Assembly: GCA_905221615.1 (NCBI GenBank)
Contig: CAJNDT010000316.1
Span: 62,001 to 126,000, forward strand
DNA from: Symbiodinium sp. CCMP2592
Lineage: Eukaryota > Sar > Dinophyceae > Suessiales > Symbiodiniaceae
Direction: 5' to 3'
Length of the DNA stretch: 64,000 nucleotides
Under the pieces are notes generated by a model, which did not search any database, was not told the DNA's origin, and saw only the letters and a list, made by a program, of their open reading frames with translations. Of the stretch, positions 1 through 10,412 are shown one piece after another; the first letter of the stretch is position 1; the number at the start of each line of letters is the position of its first letter. Position numbers and translations under genes: made by a program.

Positions 1-1017
1 TTCGTGCTACAGGGGGCTTCGCTCTGCTACGCCTACGCATGGGTGAGATCTTGAGGATCTAAGAGATCTAAGACTGGGTCGCGCTTGTGACGGCTTGCAG
101 AGGTTCGTGTCGCGTGTCTTCGTGTCTCGCGCATCCATGTGACAGAGTGACATTCAACCTGCCGGCCAGCTAGACTTTCAAATCAGCTTCGAGCAAGCGG
201 GAAACATTTCAGCATCCTGTAGGAATGAATTTTGGCACAAGCTGAACATACTCAATCATCTAGTCAGACTACACTCTTCCTACACTCAAAGAGGCTTATG
301 CGTTAAATATGCATGCTTGAACTGTGGCTTTCATGTCCTCTTCTTAAACACCGCGTTTCGAAAATATGCATCCTACTTCTGCCGATCCAAAGGAGCGAAG
401 ATCCCTCGTAACGTAACGAAGGGCCCTGCGGCTATCCCAGCAATATCACATCCCCATACCTAGGATAGCCACCTTTCTCGTCAGAACTGGGTTTTGGGGT
501 ACTGCTGTAGCATACTTATAAAAAGAAGCCCTAAGGAATGCATGACCGCGATTATTCAGGATTCAAGCCCTTACATTGGCCAAGGAAAACTCAGCCCAAG
601 AGTTCAACAGCCTGTTTCATCGATTGCTACTCAGCTACTCCCGAGGTGGGACAACACAGCCTCAGGTCTCAACTCACTCTTCACAAGCCGGTATCGGGGT
701 TCAGAGTTTCAGACTTCTTTGCTTTAGGGCTTCAGGGTCGAGGGCTGAACCGGCAGAAACCACGAAACCCTGCCGGGACTCCGAACCAACAATGCGGCAG
801 GATGTGAACTCAGCATACAACCTTTTATCTTGGCATGCCTGCTCAACAAGACCCAACGTCTAACGGGGAGGCAACGATACAGACAAATGCAGCGAGACAG
901 CACATAACGCGGCAACGCTAGAAAGATACACCAAAACTGCAATATCAGCCAAAACACTAAAAGCATTTGCAACGCTTAAGCACTTCAACCAAAATTGAAT
1001 AGTAGAGTAGGAAATGC
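1..1017. other. No gene recognised
   Basis: Mixed-composition DNA. Short open frames exist but none shows a family motif, a clear splice frame or codon bias. Nothing supportable. Confidence 0.4.
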
Positions 1018-1883
1018 CCCTGAAGCTCCGCCAGCTCCCGCCAGGGCCGTGGCGACGTTGAGCCGAGCTGGCTGGTTGCCCACGGTGATGACCTCACTTT
1101 GGCATGAGGTTCGAAGGCAGGCCGAGCAAAGCCGACTGAAGGAGAGCGTGCCTACAAGTTCTGCACCTGCGTAACACCGTCTGACGAGAGATAGTTGCAG
1201 TGTGAGTGCTAGAAAAGAAAGCTCGGTGTCATCTTTCCATTAGCGAAACTTTACCATGCCAGTACCACCACCCACGGACCACTGGCAAATGGCCCTACCC
1301 GATGCACAGACAGCTGTAAAACGTAGAAGAAACGAAAAAAGCCCCCAGGAGCCTGAACCTCGAAAAACGGAAGCCTGTGCCCCAGCCGGTATGGTTGCTG
1401 CCTCCACACCCAACACTTGCACGATCTGCTGGCAGTTGATGCATGCCTCGGCATTCCGGCCAGCACCCCGGAGAGGGCCGGAGGTTTCAGAAGTGAGTCA
1501 GGATGTAGCTTGGGACTTCTCTGGGCTCCTCAAAAACATCGGTGGGCTGACCTTTGCATAACTTAGTTCCCACAGAAACAAACGGTGGTAGTCCCTCGGA
1601 GGACCAAGGCCATGTCAACTCACGGTGTGGCAGTGTTTTGTGTCTCGGACTCACGGCGGGCGCTTCGAGAGCCGAGTGTGAAACCCTAGAAAGGGTTGCA
1701 TAACCCTACGAGCCATACTTGTGTTCCCAAAAGCAAGAAAGAACGAAATGCGAACTCGACCGTAGATCCAGAAGGCAGAATCGAGAACAAGTTATAAAGC
1801 AGGAAGCTGGACTCCTGAGCCCTCGTCGGGGTCTCTCCCAAGTTATGAGCTGCTGTTGCAAGCCGCCACACAACAGTTCTTGC
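1018..1883 (-). CDS. Unidentified gene, three exon-like segments
   Basis: Three minus-strand segments read like dinoflagellate exons. Exon 1883..1821 follows ACGAG and reads ARTVVWRLATAAHNLG, ending before GC. Exon 1446..1359 follows CCGAG and reads ACINCQQIVQVLGVEA then ATIPAGAQASVFR, ending before GT. Exon 1092..1018 follows GTGAG and reads VITVGNQPARLNVATALAG, ending before GC. Each stays open with GC-rich third positions and sits between AG-G acceptors and GT/GC donors. Phases do not join directly, so more exons must lie between them, or they belong to different genes. No family is recognised. The segments themselves are seen; membership in one gene is inferred. Confidence 0.4.
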
Positions 1884-4800
1884 CTCGTAGGGTCCCACTC
1901 CTAGGCTCACAAGCTTCAGCGTTCGGGGCCTAGGGAGGATTTTCATTTGGCTTCAGCAGGCCCACCTTGGGAGGAGTCCAGCAACGAACACGCAGCCTCT
2001 TAAACTGCTGCATCGGAAGATATGTCAGCCCCGATCAGCGTGTCCTCTATTTCGGGTTACGGGTACAAGCTTTAGGTTTGTCGCGTATCCCGTCTTGGGT
2101 TTTGGGTTTACGGCTTCTGGCCAACATGGGAATTCATTTCTTCTTGTAGTAGTCTCGTGAACCTACAGTTGACCTGTGTATGTTCGCGATAGGCTCGCGT
2201 CCATGTAAGAGACATGTGAGATTGGCACGTATGGCACTAGCCTCTATCGGCAGACTTGCAGAGGAAGAAAGGCGGCCGTCGTCTTTAAGAAAGGCGGCCG
2301 TCGTCTTTAAGAAAGCCGCACGACATGCGAAAAGCAATGGGAGGGGCCGGAAGTAGGCTGACAAGAGCCGGATGCAGAGAAGTTCAAGAGCATGTGGAAG
2401 AATTCCATGGGCATGAAAGAAATGGCGCAAGTGTCTCAAGCCATGTCCGGGTGGAGACACCGAAGACAACCTTTGCCGAGGCAAGGGGGTGAGAACAAAC
2501 GCAGCAAAATACTTTCCGGTCAATGAAACTTCAATGCAGGTTTTTGACATGCACAAGTGCTGCAGATATGGAGACTACATATCATTTCGCGCCCATTTGT
2601 AGAACCAAAACCATCATCACCTTTCTTCGATCCTGGATTCCGTCGTGCAACCCTGGACCACGGAAATGAGGTCCAAAACAGACTTCACATCAAAGGGCTG
2701 AAGTGTAGATGAGACTGATCGGATCACGTACAGAAGAGATTCAGGCGGCGGAGGTTAAAGTTGAGGACATGCACTGCACCAATGAAGCATCGGTTTCCAT
2801 GATTTTCCAGTCCAGGGTAAGACATGCCAAATGACTTCCCCAGCAAAAGAAAACACAATTGAATCTTTGATTGATGCCGTGATGCATTTCCGCTGGATGA
2901 ACGGCGATGTCGTCAGTACTATCTTTATGTTGGTTGCTGTATGCCCCTCTTATACCGCTTGTTATCCCGGTTTTTTGCACGTACACATTCTGTCAGGATG
3001 AGTTGCTACTCTAGCACGACACAATGACCGTTGGCCCAACTGCGGTTCATGTAAATTTGTATGTTGGCTGATATGGGTGCAGGAGGGGCTGGCATCTGTC
3101 ACGGCCCAGACGGATGACGCTGCAGCATGTTGCCTCCACCTCGACCGCTAAAGCCCTCGCCATCAAACGGGAGCATGTTTAGGCTGGCGTGAACAGAGTA
3201 GTTGGGACTTCGGGTATGTTGCACAAGGGGCTACCTTTATCGAGATACACGACTGCGCGACAACGCATGAAAGCATGAAGCACATCAAGTTACGTGACAA
3301 GCAGGTGGAGAAAACCAACAGCCAAGTCAGCAATCCGCGCAATCGCCTTGACAAGAAGCACCTGTGTCTTTTTTTGTCGAGAACCACCATCCGTATCATC
3401 CTTGTGAGTGCTTCCATACTGTTCTATGACAATGATGATTGCCTCGCTGACTGTGTCACGATCATTATTCCAAGAAGTATCGTGATGTCCTGTGTTGTTT
3501 TGGCTGGTGCTGGTTGGCCTTCGATCTCGACGAGACTGGTCGTGACCGTTGGCGCTACCCTGGCCGACTGCTGCTGTGGCTGTTGCGGCTGTGCTGATTG
3601 GTTTCCGCGTCGTACGCGTGTCCTCAGCCTTATTTTATTGGAATGGCACGACTATGGCAATGAAAAGAGGTTGTCACAGAAACTACCAGTATGACGAAGA
3701 CGGGCACTGTGTCGACAAAAGACTTGTCAAAGCCATGATCTGTCCAAGTTGTGCATCCTTGTCCAGATTATTCATGCCCCTTTGTACACTAGGACACGCA
3801 ACGGAAGCCTCAGCGACTACATCGTTTCACGCCTACTGTAAATCAAGGGTAAACCAATGGCTTGCCATGGCCGTCTAGTGAACTCTGTGCTGCAGCATCA
3901 CTTCTTCGATTGAAATGTCTCTCCGCCTAGGGAGGTCTGGAACGGAACGGCTGCAATCTTGTGGCCACATGGCCCTTGCACATGTTCTGGAATTCCTTCG
4001 TCAGCATTGACATATCCTCCACTACTATCTGGCGAAGTCCTCACCGCCGGAACACCCCAAGGACAAGTAGCATGTACGACACAACTAAAAAATCTGGAAG
4101 CAGCGAGCTGTTTCGCGGAATGGAACTACAACCTCGAAGACTGTTATAGCTACAGGCACATATCTTCGTCTGAACTCCAGCAGATGCAGATTAGCTTGCA
4201 GCTCCTGTACAGCTTGAATTCCAGCAGAGATGCGGGACGTACTTCTTGATGACGGCCCCGCAAGGGACACTGTTCAGCCTTGACATCATCCTCGCTATTA
4301 TCTTAGCTGGCAACAAGACCATCCATAGGAGCAAGACCAGCAAGCGGAGACTAACATCTGTGTCAGTAATAAAAACCCGACGATCAAAACAGGAAGCTGA
4401 ACAGCATTGCTAACAAAGTCAGAACGGCAATTAACAATATGATAGGCAGATGCAATGACAGCACTACTGAGAAGACGCATGATTGTAGCAGCTGCGGAAG
4501 CAGCGTCAACAACGGCGACGGACACACACACACACACACACAGACACGCTGACACGACGACCATAACCAGAACTGCAGCAAGGCGCTAGACCTAAACCAT
4601 ATTCGGGGTACCTTCAACCGTAAACATGTATCCAAGTGCAGATAATGCTGTCTAATCAGGTTTCGGGTTCAGGGCATGGCATCTGCGACGAGCATCAGAG
4701 CATATTCCACTGAATCCCTACAGAGACGGCACAATATCCGTCCATCATCTCTCACTACCAAAGCTGCGGACTTTAGGAACCGACGCGACCGTAATCAGCA

Positions 4801-5600
4801 GTAACAGTCACGGCACAGATGCAACAACAATGAGCTACTAATTCCAACGTGAGCGCCGTGATGTTGTGACATTGCAACCGGTGTTGTTGCTGTTTCTCAC
4901 GGCCCATCCGACGTCCCTCCGCGCTGTCACGAAACGGCTTCAAGGTCAGAGTTCAGCACACTCCTCTCCAGACACCGCGTGCTCTCGACACCCCAGTGTC
5001 GGCAAAGCCTTGGCAGCAGAAAGGAAAGCTTTCAAAATCATGTGTGTCTGTGTGCCTGTGTGCGTGTATGGGGTGGGTGTGGGCGTTGGGTGTGTGGTCA
5101 GGTCCCAAAGCTTCAGCCCGAATCTTTCACTATGCATCCGAGGGACTGCTTTTGGATCCATCGCACCTTGCGGCGCACAAGATCTGAGGCTTCGTAGGAG
5201 CTTAGGGTGGGCGACGGAAGCCAAGCAGGGAGAAGCCAAGGCTAAGGGGCTCAGGGTTCCCAAAAACATCTGCGAAGCTCCAAGCTCGATGCTGAAAGAT
5301 TGCAACAAAGCCCCAGCTCTAAAGCAGCTGAATCTGACACACACACACATACATCTGCTTGTGCGTGCATGTACGTACATATGCGTGTATATAGATATGT
5401 GTATAGTATATGTACATACAGGTACATGAGAAGAGTGCCATGTTATGTACATCTCATTCATGTATGTATGTACATACATATACAGATACATATGCACATA
5501 CATGCCTACAGGTATACATGAAGCCTCAACCTTCCGTATACTTATACACACCTCCACCTGTCAATATACGTACGGATATAGAACGTATATACGTGTATAT
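1884..5600. other. Intergenic or intronic stretch, no gene recognised
   Basis: No convincing exon. It holds a 22-base tandem duplication (about 2266-2310), a (CA)n run near 4523-4544 and TGTA-rich sequence from about 5340. A frame at 3549-3878 (plus) has a hydrophobic start but nothing conserved. Confidence 0.35.
2266..2310. repeat. 22-base tandem duplication
   Basis: The unit AAAGGCGGCCGTCGTCTTTA G (22 bases) occurs twice head to tail with no mismatch. A recent local duplication. Confidence 0.8.
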
Positions 5601-5603
5601 ACC

Positions 5604-5659
<56 letters not shown>

Positions 5660-5665
5660 GCTGTA
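5601..5665. repeat. (TA)n microsatellite
   Basis: A nearly pure TA tract, preceded by TACATA/TGTA-rich sequence from about 5380. Confidence 0.85.
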
Positions 5666-5751
5666 TGTATATTATACATACATACTTATCTTCACTACAT
5701 TATGTCCTGTTTTATTGTAGTACATGATACTGCACTATAAAGGATTTCATA

Positions 5752-6520
5752 TCACGCTGTTTCATCTCGACCACCCCCTGGGCTCCCCTTTCCGGAAGCC
5801 TCGGCAGGCCGGAGGTCGGAACCGAAGACCACCTGCTTCAAAGCCAGGCGGCTCTTGGGATTTGGGGGTTTAGGGGCTCTGGGGTTTAGGGGTTCTGGGG
5901 TTTAGGGTTTTGGGGGTTTGGGGCTTCGGGGGTTTAGGGCTTTGGGGGTTTAGGGCTTTAGGGTTGAGGGTTTAGGGCTTTGGGGTTTAGGGCTTAGGGT
6001 GGGGGGTTTTAGGGCTTTGGGGTTTAGGGCTTAGGGTTTTAGGATGGTTTTGGGTTACTAACCTTCTAATACGGGGTACCAGTCATACGATAAGGCTTAC
6101 TACATTGCTGTAAGTGTTACTGTGTTTACGATAAGGGTTCCTACGTCACTGTGCTTGTAGACTACCATCTGGGATTGCTATAAGTGAATAGGATAACGGG
6201 TTCAGGGTTTTGGGGCTGCAGGGGTTTCAGGGTTTGGAATGTACGAGTACAGGCTTAAGGCTCCAGACCCCAGGCCGAACAAATCTGGAAGGAACTACGT
6301 ACTGACTGGACAGGCAACTGCTCCTGCTCAGCGGGTGCTTGCATGATGCATTCTTAACAGGCGAGTGCCCCGCCACCACCGAGTTGCAATTCACAGAATG
6401 GCCAAAGCCTTGAGCAGGCGCTGCGCTAGTGTTCCTTCTAGGGCCCAGAAGTGTGGAAGGTGCTTACTGTGCACTTCTGCCGCTGCATCGATGACGCCTA
6501 GGGATGAACCGTAGCAGCGC
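5752..6520 (-). CDS. Unidentified gene, terminal exon plus one internal exon
   Basis: Exon 6520..6468 follows a CCAG acceptor, reads CYGSSLGVIDAAAEVH and ends at a consensus GTAAGC donor (phase 1). Exon 5832..5752 follows GCAG and reads VVFGSDLRPAEASGKGSPGG then GRDETA and a TGA stop, so it looks like a C-terminal exon. Their phases do not join directly; at least one more exon is needed. Between them lies a TTTAGGG-like tract (5856-6060), so that repeat would be intronic. No family recognised. Confidence 0.4.
5856..6060 (+). repeat. TTTAGGG-like degenerate tract
   Basis: Many imperfect GGGTTTAGGG and GGGTTTTGGGG units. The motif matches the plant-type telomere repeat used by dinoflagellates, but the array is degenerate and internal, so it is not a telomere. 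It lies between two exon-like segments. Confidence 0.75.
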
Positions 6521-6573
6521 CTGGAATCGTCAAACCATCCCGTCAACCCGCGACACTCTGTCTATGGTTGTCC

Positions 6574-6716
6574 CGCTAAAGGATGTGGAACTTCAGGGAT
6601 CCCGGAAATAGCAAATCTCTCTTGTCATCATCCACTGACAAGACGTGGCCAATAGACACTTGGTAATGCAGTGTTGCCCCAAACCCCAACCCCACCACTC
6701 CGACACGTGGGACCTC
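6574..6716 (-). CDS. Possible exon, unknown
   Basis: After GCAG the minus strand is open for about 46 codons, beginning EVPRVGVVGLGFGATLHYQV, and ends in TAG. It could be a terminal exon or a chance frame. No family match. Confidence 0.2.
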
Positions 6717-7590
6717 CTGCACACCGTCCTGCAGTACCAGCCTCGACATAAAACACAGTGCTTCAGATTTAAGGCGAAGGATAGTAAGGATCCTACTATT
6801 TAGGATCTAAATTCAGAGTCCCTGACATTCTGATACTGCTCAATGGTGCTGGGACTGGGGAATCGGAGACTTGGCAGACCCGTACATATCCGGGGCAGGG
6901 TGCTAAGGTGAATGGCTTGAGGTTAAGTCATTTGAACCCGCAAGGGTGAAGTAAAGCCGGGTTACAGCATAACCATCCCGGCTCAGGTCTCCACCTCGTT
7001 CGGGTTTACTTTGGATAACATGAGCCCAGCACCCCAAGCCAAAACCTCTTTGAAACCCAAACCCTCCACTGTTGAAGCCAGTACAACATCCTGAGCCCAG
7101 CGGCCGGCAGTCTGCATCAGAGATGCACAGGACGCCGGGGTTCTCCTGAGATGGACTGGACTAGCTTAAGGTTTAGTCGGGGACCCTAAACCCTGAGCCC
7201 CTACACCATCTGCTTCTGCATGTGCATGCTGGCGGGTATGGTCTTCTAGAAGGAAGATGGCTCAGCCTGTTCTGAACAGTAATGATAAAGGTTGGTACAC
7301 GAAAGAGCTGCTGGTAACACAGGCTTATAGCAGCTATCTGATGCAAGTACGAAACGGATTGATAAATGGCCATCTTCCCACATGAAGTATACTGCAATGT
7401 AGTCGAAAGCCCCATTACAAATATTCAGGCCCCCTAAAGCAGAGAACCCTCACAGAAAGCCTCAAAACAGCTCTTAAGGGCCTCAAAGAGCTCTCATGGG
7501 CCTCTCTCATGTCCCAGTCGCCTGGAGGTCGGTCACGTTGGCAGTCACTTGCGAAAGTGACAGGCGAGAGACCTGAGATGTCACCTGTGC
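6717..7590. other. No gene recognised
   Basis: Unique-looking sequence without a motif, consistent exon or repeat that I can support. Confidence 0.3.
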
Positions 7591-7599
7591 CAGAAGTAT

Positions 7600-7705
7600 T
7601 CGTATTAGTATTAGTATTAGTATTAGCATTAGTATGGTATTGGTATCAGTATCAGTATTGCTATTAGTACTAGTATTAGTATTAGTATTAGTATTAGTAT
7701 GGCTT
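7600..7705. repeat. GTATTA hexamer microsatellite
   Basis: Repeated GTATTA units with a degenerate centre (7630-7670). Confidence 0.85.
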
Positions 7706-8476
7706 CTAAGCCATCGTCTCCAAGCTATTGGGGTGTATGTGCTTCTGGGTTTAGTCTGGAATGTACCACGGCCTAACGTTTAGTCTAGAAGCCGTTGAGG
7801 CTAGAGCTAGTCTGATGCAAGCTGTTCTTCCACCTCACGAGACCTTGGGGCTTAGAACCTCCGCGTGTGGGGATGCTATCACCTTCTTGGGGGCAGCTGA
7901 AACCTGTTGCCTCATGTCTGCCAGGGACTTCAAGCCCCGAAGATGCAGAAGTCCTGAAACTCAAGATGTTTTATGTCATGTTTCACCTGACAGCAGTATT
8001 CCGATGCTCCTCCGCAATCTTTTTGCTCTAGGATCATTGCCCGCATCATTCTTCAAACTGGGCGGGCGGCCTGATAGTCGGCGGAGCCGGCAATCAGCGT
8101 TTGTGAGAGGCTGGGGGTCAAGATGGTGCTGAACCTGGGAGGGGCCCGAGGGCCATCTGGCCTGTTGCAGCTAAGCTTCTTTTCGAAAGTTCGCACCAGG
8201 AGTCGACTCCTAGTCCTATGGCGCTGTAAACTCTATGAAGATCCCAACATCCCAAACACCATCGGCCTCTCAACTCAAGACCACGGGAGCACTACAGACG
8301 GCAATCACAAAGCTGAACTCGCAGAACCATCCACCCTGATCGCTCCTCCACCAGAACCGAGCCTTTTCGAAAGAGGCCATGGAAAGGATTCGTTTCGTTT
8401 GCAGGGCAAAAAACAATCAGAACGCACTTTTTGGTGCCACCTCTTGTGGACATTACGGCCTGTCTCCGTACGGCAC

Positions 8477-8895
8477 CGAATATGCAGCCAAAAGGGGCAG
8501 CAACATGAAGCCGACGGCCCAAAAGGGCAGCGAGAAGGGGATGAAGGTCCAAGGCACCTTTTGGAGGCCCCGATTGGAGTCCGATCTAGGGTGTAGGGTT
8601 TAGGGCTTCGGTTTTTGGGATTTCGGGTGTGTGGTTTAGGGTTCAATTTAATGGCCTCCGGCTTTGGACACTTTGGGACTGGTGTCTGGACTTCGTGGGG
8701 ACACAGGACCACCGCAGAGTCTACCTAGCGACCCGAAGCAGCACCGAACGATGGAACCACCGAGAACATCGCCTATCCCTCAGCAAACTGCAAATGTGGA
8801 TGCCAAATCTGTGATATCCGAGAAAGCACTCCGCTGCTGACGGCTGCAATGGTCCAGTAGCAGACGAACGAGAGCCACAGAATGGAGAACAAGAC
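8477..8895 (-). CDS. Membrane protein, two transmembrane exons
   Basis: Exon 8895..8819 follows GGCAG and encodes one hydrophobic helix, VLFSILWLSFVCYWTIAAVS then SGVLS. It ends at a GA or nearby donor. Exon 8557..8477 follows AAAAG and reads VPWTFIPFSLPFWAVGFMLL then PLLAAYS, before a GT donor. The order 'W-x-S-F-V-x-Y-W-T ... F-S-L-P-F-W-x-V-G' resembles small two-helix membrane proteins of plastids and cyanobacteria, but I cannot name the family. Both exons share strand, phase style and the acceptor AG-G. Other exons must encode the soluble parts. Confidence 0.5.
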
Positions 8896-9161
8896 CTGCC
8901 AGGCGGACGGCTCTGTTTTTTCTGCTGGCATCAAACAGCAGATGCTGCGGCGGGGGTGAATGGACGTTTGGATCCAACTCTCATTCGGCACTTCCCCTGG
9001 CACACAGGCGGGTCCATACTCCTACAAGAATTCATTGCGGGACGAAACTGCTCAGTGGCACATTGGCAGGACCCTAAACCCTAAATGCATCCTAAACGAG
9101 CCCCGAAGCCATGGGCCTGCCCCAAAATGTCAAGCCGAAGACCGGGTGGTGGGATCTTTAC

Positions 9162-9231
9162 CTGGGCATGCTCGGGTCCGGGGCTTCAGGAATCGAACGA
9201 GTCGAGGCCTCCTCTGGCCGTCAAAAGGGCC
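9162..9231 (-). CDS. Unidentified exon
   Basis: After TTTCAAG the minus strand reads GPFDGQRRPRLVRFLKPRTR then ACP and stops at a GTAAAG donor (phase 1). Basic and Pro-rich, no family. It lies upstream of the two transmembrane exons at 8.5-8.9 kb and may be part of that gene. Confidence 0.4.
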
Positions 9232-9489
9232 CTTGAAAGACTTCAGGACTTCAAAACTAAATCACAATCCTCTGCTAGGTTCAATACTAACTAGAAGCCT
9301 TGCAAGCTCTCTGATGCAGGGTACTGCACCTTAAATTAAGCCCTGTCTTACGACTTGAAGTAGCATGGTCCTTGCTCGAGCCGCTGTTGGCATCGTTGTC
9401 GTTTTTGTCGTCGCTGTGGTTGTCGTCAGGTAAATGTGTCTGTGTGTGTGTGTGTGTTGCGGTGCCGCTGCTGCTGTTGCCCGGTGTAA

Positions 9490-9987
9490 TTACTACTCCT
9501 CCTCCTCCTCCTCTTCCTCCTCCTCCTCCTGCTGCTGCTGCTGCGGCCGTATAGCAGTTGGAGTAGCGGCAGATGTACTTGTAGGAGAATAATCGTTAGC
9601 ATTTGCATTAGGAGTAGCAGCAAAGTGTTTGTAATAATATACGCATCAGTAGTTGTAGCAATCGTAGTGGACGTAACGTAGTAGTGGTCCTCGTCGTAGC
9701 AGCGGCAGCAGCAGCAGCAGGAGGAGGAGGAGTTGTAGTAGTAGTAATAGCAGTAGTAGCAGTAGTAGCAGTAGCAGTAGCAGTAGCAGTAGCAGTAGCA
9801 GTAGCAGTAGCAGTAGCAGTAGCAGTAGCAGTAGCAGTAGCAGTAGCAGCAGCAGTAGCAGCAACAGTAGCAGTAGCAGTAGCAGCAGTAGCATCAGCAG
9901 TAGCAGTAGCAGTAGCAGTAGCAGTAGCAGTAGCAGTAGCAGTAGCAGTAGCAGTAGCAGTAGCAGTAGGAGTAGTAGTAGCAGTAG

Positions 9988-10055
<68 letters not shown>

Positions 10056-10257
10056 TTGTTGTTGTTGTCGTCGCAGTAGTAGTAGCAGTAGTAAAGTAGC
10101 AGAAGAAGAACAAGAAGCAGTAGTAGCAGCAGCAGCAGTGGTAGTAGTCGTAGCAGTAGAAGTAGAAGTAGAAGTAGAAGTAGAAGTAGAAGTAGAAGTA
10201 GAAGTAGAAGTAGAAGTAGAAGTAGAAGTAGAAGTAGAAGTAGAAGTAGAAGTAGAA

Positions 10258-10291
<34 letters not shown>

Positions 10292-10412
10292 CAGTAGTAG
10301 TAGTAGTAGCAGTAGTCGTAGTAGTAGTAGTAGTAGTAGTAGTAGCAGCAGTAGTCGTCGTAGCAGTAGTAGTTAAACAGCAGCAGCAGCAGCAGCAGCC
10401 CGTCAGCAAGAC
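9490..10412. repeat. Compound triplet/hexamer array
   Basis: A composite array ordered in blocks: CTC/CTG near 9495-9545; (AGTAGC)n 9760-9970; pure (AGT)n about 9985-10055; (AGAAGT)n 10155-10266; (AGT)n with AGC; then (CAG)n ending about 10400. It abuts the ATG of the next gene at 10413. All long open frames across it are low-complexity translations of the repeat. Confidence 0.9.
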
